From an uncultured Saprospiraceae bacterium (lineage in GTDB: Bacteria > Bacteroidota > Bacteroidia > Chitinophagales > Saprospiraceae): a stretch of DNA of 10,527 nucleotides. The stretch spans positions 1 to 10,527 of the forward strand of contig CALCMV010000038.1 of NCBI GenBank assembly GCA_937967535.1, read 5' to 3'. Below are positions 5,950 through 10,527 of this stretch, piece after piece (the first letter of the stretch is position 1; the number at the start of each line of letters is the position of its first letter). The notes under the pieces are model-generated. The model made no database searches. It was not told where the DNA came from and saw nothing but the letters and a program-made list of their open reading frames with translations. The position numbers and the translations under genes were made by a program.

Positions 5950-6396
5950 ATGCAATTTATTGATTACAAAGTTTATAATATTGAGGAAAATAATAATGAA
6001 ATATTGAAAAAAAATATTTTCGGAAGCAACCAAAAAGGCATTGTTGTCGTCTATTCAATCAATACTGAAGAATTTAATTCCGAAAATGCAAAAGATTTTT
6101 TAGAGAAAATCGTTAAAGCTATTGGTTTGAATCTTGAACAAGACACGCTTTGTGTTCCTTTAACACAAGATATACCATGTAGTTTTCGTTCTTTGAGTGA
6201 ATTTAACGCAAAACACTTATTTGTCTTTGGTCGGACTCCCCGACAGATGGGTATTCAAGCAAAAATCGTCAATTATGAACCTGTACGGCTCAATGATTGC
6301 AATATTTTTTTTGCGGATAATTTGCATGAATTATCCAACAATCAAAATAAAAAACGTGCGCTTTGGAATTACCTGAAAAGTGTATTTTTGATTTAA
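5950..6396 (+). CDS. Conserved-looking hypothetical protein, possibly HolD (Pol III psi)-like
   Basis: A 148-aa, soluble, mixed alpha/beta protein without signal peptide or membrane segment. I do not recognise it with certainty. The pattern of a hydrophobic strand (IVVVYS, 31-36), a helix (LEKIVKAIGLN, 51-61), a short turn (LCVPLT), a second strand pair (HLFVFGRTPRQMGI, 89-102) and a C-terminal FADNLHELSNNQNKKRALWN (120-139) followed by YLKSVF recalls DNA polymerase III psi. E. coli HolD also ends in a block of the type L..L..NP.AR.ALWQ, preceded by a strand/helix layout of similar length. That comparison is from memory and weak. Start ATG 5950 has only an A-rich upstream tract. It is followed after 78 bp by rdgB on the same strand, so co-transcription is plausible. 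Confidence 0.6.
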   Translation: MQFIDYKVYNIEENNNEILKKNIFGSNQKGIVVVYSINTEEFNSENAKDFLEKIVKAIGLNLEQDTLCVPLTQDIPCSFRSLSEFNAKHLFVFGRTPRQMGIQAKIVNYEPVRLNDCNIFFADNLHELSNNQNKKRALWNYLKSVFLI

Positions 6397-6468
6397 GATT
6401 TTTGATTAATTTCGCTTCGCGAGATTCTAAAATCGAAATACAATCTACAATCACTGAATCAAAAATCT
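6396..6468. repeat. Inverted intergenic element with inner hairpin
   Basis: AGATTTTTGATT (6396-6407) and AATCAAAAATCT (6457-6468) are perfect 12-bp inverted arms. Inside, AATTTCGC/GCGAGATT (6408-6415/6419-6426) forms an 8-bp hairpin with one wobble and a 3-nt loop. The left arm overlaps the last base of the upstream stop codon, and ATTTTTGATT also occurs 14 bp earlier (6384-6393) in the gene end. The element fills nearly the whole gap before rdgB. No U-run follows, so it may not terminate. Confidence 0.65.
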
Positions 6469-6474
6469 AAAGTA

Positions 6475-7050
6475 ATGAAGATAGTGTTTGCAACGGGAAA
6501 TCCGCATAAAGTGGAAGAAATACAAGCAATACTAAAAGGCTACGAATTGATAGGTCTTGCTGATATAGGCTGCCACGAAGATATTCCCGAAACCAATCCC
6601 ACAATAAAAGAAAATGCACTACAAAAAGCGCGGTATGTCGTCGAAAATTACGGCGTGAAGAACTGCTTTGCAGAAGATACCGGCTTGGAAATAGATGCGC
6701 TCAACGGCGAACCCGGTGTGTACTCCGCACGCTACGCCGGACCCGAAAAAGATGCCGATGCCAATGTCCACAAAGTATTAGCTAAATTAGCCAACTATTC
6801 AGACAGATCAGCACAGTTTCGAACTGTGGTGGCACTTATCATCGAAGGCGAAGAGTACACTTTTGAAGGTATTATTCGCGGTACGATACAGACCGAAAAA
6901 AGCGGCTCCGGCGGCTTTGGATACGACCCTGTATTTTTACCCGAAGGCGAAACACGCAATTTCGCCGAGATGAGTGCCGATGAAAAAAACAAAATCAGCC
7001 ATCGTGCAAAGGCTGTTTTGTTACTGAAATCGTTTTTAGAAAATCGTTAA
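6475..7050 (+). CDS. rdgB: dITP/XTP pyrophosphatase (RdgB/HAM1 family)
   Basis: A cytoplasmic house-cleaning enzyme that hydrolyses non-canonical purine triphosphates (dITP, ITP, XTP) to monophosphate and pyrophosphate, keeping deaminated bases out of DNA and RNA. At 191 aa it is of standard length. The N-terminal FATGNPHKVEEI (5-16) supplies the T/N/K/E nucleotide-binding residues. FAEDTGLEIDALNGEPGVYS (65-84) contains the catalytic Asp68, then ARYAG. SGSGGFGYDPVF (143-154) and ISHRAKA (174-180) are the base-recognition and C-terminal signatures. All key residues are intact. Start ATG 6475 follows TCTAAAGTA, with no Shine-Dalgarno. The gene upstream is on the same strand; a long hairpin element follows the stop codon. 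Confidence 0.97.
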   Translation: MKIVFATGNPHKVEEIQAILKGYELIGLADIGCHEDIPETNPTIKENALQKARYVVENYGVKNCFAEDTGLEIDALNGEPGVYSARYAGPEKDADANVHKVLAKLANYSDRSAQFRTVVALIIEGEEYTFEGIIRGTIQTEKSGSGGFGYDPVFLPEGETRNFAEMSADEKNKISHRAKAVLLLKSFLENR

Positions 7051-7056
7051 AAAAGG

Positions 7057-7123
7057 TTATGTGTTTTGTGTGCTTTTGTTCTTCGTATTAAAAATACGAT
7101 GAATAATAAACACAAAAACATAA
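7057..7123. terminator. Long imperfect hairpin after rdgB
   Basis: The outer arms TTATGT.TTTTGTGT (from 7057) and AACACAAAAACATAA (ending 7123) pair imperfectly around an inner perfect stem, CGTATT/AATACG (7084-7089/7093-7098), with loop AAA. It starts 7 nt after the rdgB stop codon. No U-run follows, so it may be an mRNA-end stabiliser or an intergenic repeat rather than a classic terminator. Confidence 0.5.
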
Positions 7124-7295
7124 AGAGGAACGATTCTTGCAATTAGTCTTTCTTATTAATTTTTATTGCTTAGTAATAAGCTCTGAATATTTTGAAAAAG
7201 GCTTTTAAGCAAGCATCATTTCGGATGCTCACTTATGGGTATTTATTAACCAAAAACTTAAAGTCTATAGTTTAGATTTTACAACCAAGTGTACA
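7124..7295 (+). promoter_or_regulatory. Leader region of the ECF sigma gene with small hairpins
   Basis: This stretch must hold the sigma-gene promoter if the gene is transcribed separately, but I find no exact TAnnTTTG. It contains GCTTA/TAAGC (about 7169-7182) and AGCATC/GATGCT (7212-7217/7224-7229), the latter a 6-bp stem with loop ATTTCG some 67 nt upstream of the start codon. The absence of a housekeeping-type element would fit autoregulation by the ECF sigma itself, but this is untested. Confidence 0.3.
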
Positions 7296-7847
7296 ATGGC
7301 TGAAGTGCTTACTTTAGGATTCACTCAGGAGGATCTAATCAAGGGTTGTATTGCGGGCAGACGCGATGCTCAAGAGGTTTTGTACAGATACTATTCGCCG
7401 AAAATGTTTGGTATCTGTTTGCGTTATGCCAACAATTATCACAGTGGAGAGGACATTCTTCAAGAGGGATTCATCAAGGTGTTTAACAACATCGACAAGT
7501 TTAGGGGAGAAGGCTCTTTCGAGGGCTGGATAAAACGTATTTTTATCAATACCGCTATCGAACATTACCGTAAATCTACAAACCACAGCGGACATGCAGA
7601 GTTGGAAAAAGCCAACTTTAAGCAAGTAAGCGAAGTGGCAGTAGAAAACCTTGCTACGCAAGACCTGCTGAAGTTAATTCAGAAACTATCTCCGGGTTAT
7701 CGAACTATTTTCAATATGTATGTCATTGAAGGATATACACATAAGGAAATTGCCGGAAAACTTGATATTTCTGAAGGAACATCAAAATCGCAGCTTGCAC
7801 GCGCAAGAAACATCCTGCAAAAAATGGTAAAAGCAACCAATGGTTGA
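7296..7847 (+). CDS. ECF-type sigma-70 family RNA polymerase sigma factor
   Basis: A 183-aa cytoplasmic sigma factor that directs RNA polymerase to its own promoter set. Region 2 spans about 28-93: YRYYSPKMFGICLRY, then EDILQEGFIKVFNNIDKF (52-69) and FEGWIKRIFINTAIEHYRK (75-93), the -10-recognition helix. Region 4 spans about 122-176, with the helix-turn-helix YTHKEIAGKLDISEGTSKSQ (147-166) followed by LARARNIL. Region 3 is absent, as in all ECF factors. No FecR-type anti-sigma gene is next to it. The following gene, 245 bp downstream on the same strand, encodes a repeat/TM/beta-barrel protein that is the likely partner. Start ATG 7296 leaves a short N-terminal extension (MAEVLTLGFT) typical of Bacteroidota ECFs. 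The regulated genes cannot be told from the sequence. Confidence 0.95.
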   Translation: MAEVLTLGFTQEDLIKGCIAGRRDAQEVLYRYYSPKMFGICLRYANNYHSGEDILQEGFIKVFNNIDKFRGEGSFEGWIKRIFINTAIEHYRKSTNHSGHAELEKANFKQVSEVAVENLATQDLLKLIQKLSPGYRTIFNMYVIEGYTHKEIAGKLDISEGTSKSQLARARNILQKMVKATNG

Positions 7848-7932
7848 TTGATTTTTGATTCCATAGATGAAGTAGTTTTTGATTGAATGACACTTTAATC
7901 AAGAATTACCAAATCAACAATCAAAAATTTTT
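7844..7932. repeat. TTTTTGATTG inverted element after the sigma gene
   Basis: GATTTTTGATT (7850-7860), then TTTTTGATTG (7876-7885) with a perfect inverted partner CAATCAAAAA (7918-7927), overlap and follow the sigma stop codon (7845-7847). A T-run (7928-7932) follows the right arm, so this can act as a terminator with a 32-nt loop. It belongs to the AATCAAAAATC family seen in other gaps. Confidence 0.55.
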
Positions 7933-7966
7933 AAGGGGGAAACATCGAAAAGGAAAATTCGGGCAA

Positions 7967-7996
7967 ATTGAATAATAGTCTATTTAGGTATTCAAT
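7967..7996. promoter_or_regulatory. 8-bp inverted repeat upstream of the barrel-gene promoter
   Basis: ATTGAATA (7967-7974) and TATTCAAT (7989-7996) are perfect inverted arms 14 bp apart. They end 32 bp upstream of the -33 element of the following promoter. That position suits a regulator-binding site. The regulator is unknown, and chance is possible in sequence this AT-rich. Confidence 0.35.
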
Positions 7997-8028
7997 ATTC
8001 ATTTATTGACCGACATATCCGATTTTAC

Positions 8029-8059
8029 TTTGAAAAAACATGAATATTTCTTAATTTTG
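8029..8059 (+). promoter_or_regulatory. Bacteroidota promoter for the repeat/barrel gene
   Basis: TTTG (8029-8032) and TAATTTTG (8052-8059), with a 19-bp gap, match the Bacteroidota -33/-7 consensus at near-ideal spacing. Transcription would start near 8063-8067, leaving a leader of about 25-30 nt before ATG 8093. This is a housekeeping-type promoter, so the gene can be transcribed independently of the sigma gene. It also rules against the upstream in-frame TTG at 8006 as the start. Confidence 0.75.
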
Positions 8060-8092
8060 TTTGACCGTAGACACGCTATCCACACGAATTTA

Positions 8093-10060
8093 ATGAACGG
8101 TAAAATAAACATAGATAATCTGTTCAAAGCAGCTTTTGAAGATTTCGAAGCGCAGCCTTCATCCGAAATGTTGGACAACATTCTGGGCGATGCCTTCGAT
8201 ATATCTGTACAAAGCTCCTTCGAGGATTTTTCCCTTCCTCCCTCTGCATACATTTGGGAGAATATCAACGATGCCATACCAACGGCAGCTGATAAAGTGT
8301 TGAGTACTTCATTCGACGAATTTACAGCAGTACCTCCTATACATTTATGGGAAAATATCAGCGAATCCATTCATTCGGAAGCTGATAAACTGTTGAATAA
8401 TTCATTTGATGAATTTGCAGTGACACCACCCGCACATCTGTGGGAAAATATCAGTGATTCGATTCCTTCGGAAGTTGACCATCTGGCTGTGAGTTCATTT
8501 GATGAATTTGCGGTGACACCGCCTGTCGGCATGTGGGCATCTATTCAAGAAGAACTCAATGTCGAGGAAAATTTTGATTCGAAATTTCAAGAGGCATTTT
8601 TGGCTTTTGAAGCCCAACCTTCCGAGCATATTCTCGATAATCTACTCAATACCAAATTCGATACAGGCGTAAGACGTGCCTTCATGCGTCATGAGGTAAG
8701 CCCACAAGAAGCAGTCTGGGATAGAATCAAGCCTTATGTAAGATTCGGACCCTCTATACAACGCCACCTGCCTACACTTCGACGAGTGGCAGCCGTTGTA
8801 TTATGTCTGTTGATGTTTACCTTTTTATACAACAAACTTGACAGGGGGGGCATTATTGATATTGTAGGTACGAACCCAGACAAAACCAAGACAACAACTA
8901 AAAAAGATATTGAGCCGACAATTCCAATACAAAATGAGGAAGAACAACCCTTAAAGAGTATCTTTGAAGATAATGATACCGAAGGCATCGTATCTGTTGA
9001 AAAACAGCCTGTAAACAATGAAACGCCGGAAAAAAATACGAATATTGACCAACGATTTACAAGTAAATCACCTTTATTGTCGGTCAAGGAAAATAATCGT
9101 TTTGACCTAAGTGCTACTTCTTCAGTGCCTCCGGTTTCGACGGTAAATGATAAGGCTGTTTTACTATCTTCCACGTTCAGCACAACGGTTACACCCACAG
9201 AAAATGAACGTACTGAAGAATTGATTTCCTCCGTTTCAAATATTGAAATTTCGGAACTTGAAACATATATACCCGGCACCATAATTTCTCAAACCGATTG
9301 GAATAATTTAGAATTGCCCGAAACACCTGCTTTGCAAGGTTTTCGCGAAGATTACCTTGTTGAGAGTAATCTCATGGATATGGGAGAGGATAGTGATTTG
9401 GCGAAAATGATGTTGAGTTATAAAGGCTTTTATTTGTCCTCTTCGTTTTCAAGTTTCTATTCACGCATATATAATGATGCAGTGCGAGAGAGTTTATCTG
9501 AAGATCCTCTGGATTATTTAGTGGATGGTGGTGTCTCGTTCGGTATAGGTGCAGGCTACCAACTCACACCTAATTTTGGTATCGAAGCAGAAGTAACGAG
9601 AACCAATCTATCACAAAGCTATCGTGAATTGACCGAACAAACTGTATTTAATAGTGCAAGTAGTTTGAAGACCACCTATCTCTACATACCACTTTCTTTC
9701 AAATATCAACTTAGCCGTTCCAATAGTATGAATCGACGTATACCAAGAACATTCAGTACTGTTTTGGGTATGCACTATGGCAAGTTGCAAAGTACACAGA
9801 CCATAGAAGAACGACCAATTCCAGAAGATGCGTTCATTCAACAAGAATTAGGGGTATTCACAGGTTTAGATTATCACTTCTATTTCAGTCCGAATATACA
9901 TGTTACGCTCGGTGGGCGTTTGGCAGCAGGTACAGATTTTGAGTACCTTTCGGCACCCTTTGAAGCAGGTACACCATACAATGTACAGGCAGGTGTGCGT
10001 ATAGGACTCAATTACCGATTCGCTACCCGCAAATACAAATGGGATAGAGGTATTTATTAA
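8093..10060 (+). CDS. Repeat-TM-linker-outer-membrane beta-barrel fusion, probable partner of the ECF sigma
   Basis: A 655-aa protein from ATG 8093. Residues 12-216 are seven tandem repeats of the type FxxFxxxPPxxLWENI. A single hydrophobic helix (about 232-247) follows a basic stretch (Arg224, Arg230, Arg231), which predicts a cytoplasmic N-terminus. Residues 250-440 are a Ser/Thr/Glu/Pro-rich, probably unstructured linker. Residues 441-655 alternate polar and hydrophobic strands rich in Gly and aromatics (VSFGIGAGYQLTPNFGIEAE, YIPLSFKYQL, NVQAGVRIGLNYRF), as in 8-stranded PorT/OmpA-like barrels, and the chain ends in Tyr. There is no cleavable signal peptide. The chain would therefore span inner membrane, periplasm and outer membrane. 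Its place after an ECF sigma gene suggests the cytoplasmic repeats bind the sigma factor as an anti-sigma; I know similar arrangements in Bacteroidota but cite no experiment. Confidence 0.85.
   Translation: MNGKINIDNLFKAAFEDFEAQPSSEMLDNILGDAFDISVQSSFEDFSLPPSAYIWENINDAIPTAADKVLSTSFDEFTAVPPIHLWENISESIHSEADKLLNNSFDEFAVTPPAHLWENISDSIPSEVDHLAVSSFDEFAVTPPVGMWASIQEELNVEENFDSKFQEAFLAFEAQPSEHILDNLLNTKFDTGVRRAFMRHEVSPQEAVWDRIKPYVRFGPSIQRHLPTLRRVAAVVLCLLMFTFLYNKLDRGGIIDIVGTNPDKTKTTTKKDIEPTIPIQNEEEQPLKSIFEDNDTEGIVSVEKQPVNNETPEKNTNIDQRFTSKSPLLSVKENNRFDLSATSSVPPVSTVNDKAVLLSSTFSTTVTPTENERTEELISSVSNIEISELETYIPGTIISQTDWNNLELPETPALQGFREDYLVESNLMDMGEDSDLAKMMLSYKGFYLSSSFSSFYSRIYNDAVRESLSEDPLDYLVDGGVSFGIGAGYQLTPNFGIEAEVTRTNLSQSYRELTEQTVFNSASSLKTTYLYIPLSFKYQLSRSNSMNRRIPRTFSTVLGMHYGKLQSTQTIEERPIPEDAFIQQELGVFTGLDYHFYFSPNIHVTLGGRLAAGTDFEYLSAPFEAGTPYNVQAGVRIGLNYRFATRKYKWDRGIY
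8126..8741 (+). repeat. Seven tandem coding repeats in the N-terminus of the fusion protein
   Basis: The first Phe of the units falls at residues 15, 43, 74, 105, 136, 169 and 197. Units 2-5 have an exact 31-residue (93-bp) period and the consensus SFDEFAVTPPxHLWENIxxSI. Units 3-5 remain very similar at DNA level (for example TTCATTTGATGAATTTGC at 8401 and again at 8494), which points to recent duplication. Units 1 and 6 are a different subtype, FEAQPS...LDN(I/L)L, and bracket the WENI units. Unit 7 (EVSPQEAVWDRI) leads to the membrane helix. Confidence 0.85.
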
Positions 10061-10082
10061 GAGAAATAAAATCCCAATTACT

Positions 10083-10142
10083 AAATTCCAAATTTCGATG
10101 AAGACATAAGTCATGTTTTTATTGAGATTTGGAATTTTTTTT
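10083..10142 (+). terminator. Rho-independent terminator of the barrel gene
   Basis: Arms 10083-10099 and 10121-10137 form a 17-bp stem with two G-U wobbles; the core is AAATTCCAAAT/ATTTGGAATTT. An uninterrupted run of eight T (10135-10142) follows directly. The 21-nt loop contains a small ACAT/ATGT stem. It begins 22 nt after the stop codon and is the clearest intrinsic terminator in the window. Confidence 0.85.
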
Positions 10143-10527
10143 GCAATTTCCCTCCGCAATATTTTTATGAACAAATCAAAAATTATTCATTCATTCAAAA
10201 AATAAGCATGTAATTTACTGTAAAAGTGCTTGTAGTACGTGTACAATATATTTGTATTTTTCTATTATTTAAATAATTAAAAATAAATAAAATAGAAATA
10301 CCTCGCGTCCTACAAATTTACATTTTACAACTTGTCCCGATGAATGACGGGATTATTTTCATCTGAAAATGAAAGTGTCAACAATTCGGCTAGCCATTTA
10401 ACTTTGCCTAAAGCGAATACTCGTCAGACGAATCCCTTTATTCAATGCGAATATTTTATGAGACAAATCACTACATTTCACAAAAACCTTCGTCAGACGA
10501 GTACTATCCCGCAAGCAAACTTAAACG
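10143..10527. other. Non-coding right edge with promoter-like element and dyads
   Basis: No gene is seen on either strand; stop codons close every frame, and the longest ATG ORFs are about a dozen codons. The region holds AATCAAAAATT (10174-10184), another member of the gap motif, and TATATTTG (10247-10254), an exact -7 promoter match on the plus strand but without a well-spaced TTG. It also holds hairpins TCCCG/CGGGA (10335-10339/10348-10352) and TTTCAT/ATGAAA (10357-10362/10369-10374). It may be the upstream region of a gene that begins beyond the window. Confidence 0.5.
10418..10503. repeat. Inverted pair of 15-bp CGTCAGACG sites
   Basis: TACTCGTCAGACGAA (10418-10432) and TTCGTCAGACGAGTA (10489-10503) are reverse complements except for the central base. 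Each copy is itself a quasi-palindrome (CGTC-A-GACG). They are separated by 56 bp. They could be two regulator-binding sites, the ends of a small element, or the arms of a long hairpin. Confidence 0.55.

Noticed and set aside
5830..6033. Minus-strand 67-codon ORF upstream of the 148-aa gene
   Set aside because: A Phe/Ile/Leu-rich translation of AT-rich non-coding DNA that overlaps the start of a better-supported gene.
7335..7661. ORFs overlapping the ECF sigma gene on either strand
   Set aside because: The sigma region 2 and 4 motifs fix the true frame. The others are shadows.
8734..9282. 182-codon minus-strand ORF within the barrel fusion gene
   Set aside because: It is antisense to the Ser/Thr-rich linker, which yields a long open complement by composition. 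The Ser/Val-rich translation shows no recognisable fold.
9866..10174. 102-codon minus-strand ORF at the end of the barrel gene
   Set aside because: It overlaps the beta-barrel coding sequence and crosses the terminator. No homology is recognised.
10247..10254. Firm promoter call for TATATTTG
   Set aside because: The -7 match is exact, but the nearest TTG leaves only a 14-bp gap and no downstream gene is visible, so it is only mentioned within the edge region.

Overview
The window looks like the chromosome of an AT-rich member of the Bacteroidota. Three things support this. Several gene starts are preceded by the Bacteroidota -7 promoter element TAnnTTTG instead of an E. coli-type -10. Shine-Dalgarno sequences are essentially absent. 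The gene families (a 354-aa QueA, a eukaryote-like BCAT, and an ECF sigma next to a WENI-repeat/beta-barrel protein) are typical of that phylum. I see no rRNA, tRNA, CRISPR array or transposase gene.

Layout, left to right. Positions 1-348 are non-coding and hold a large, almost fully paired inverted repeat (144-325) around two smaller palindromes. queA (tRNA queuosine synthesis, minus strand) follows at 349-1413. A 717-bp divergent gap carries a promoter for queA and, for the rightward gene, a promoter plus a leader of about 400 nt with hairpins and a possible 22-codon leader ORF. Then come an S8 (subtilisin-like) lipoprotein protease (2131-3882), a strong hairpin, and a small exported protein (3965-4516) that matches only the N-terminal pro-region of that protease. 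A hairpin shared with the converging ilvE gene (4574-5677, minus) closes this block. The gap upstream of ilvE holds a mirrored array of 16-bp units. Next are a 148-aa protein with a weak resemblance to DNA polymerase III psi (HolD), rdgB (nucleotide-pool sanitation), an ECF sigma factor, and a 655-aa protein joining seven cytoplasmic repeats, one transmembrane helix, a low-complexity linker and a C-terminal outer-membrane beta-barrel. A good terminator ends that gene. The last 385 bp are non-coding, with small dyads.

How the genes may work together. queA, ilvE and rdgB are housekeeping genes with no evident joint role. Two pairs look like functional modules. The first is the S8 protease with a free-standing copy of its own pro-domain, which could be a protease with a separate inhibitor or folding helper. 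The second is the ECF sigma factor with the repeat/TM/barrel protein, which could be a one-polypeptide route from the outer membrane to a cytoplasmic sigma factor in place of the usual FecR-type anti-sigma. Both functional readings are inferences from sequence and gene order.

The gaps are rich in short inverted elements. One family, built on the 11-mer AATCAAAAATC, recurs in at least four gaps.
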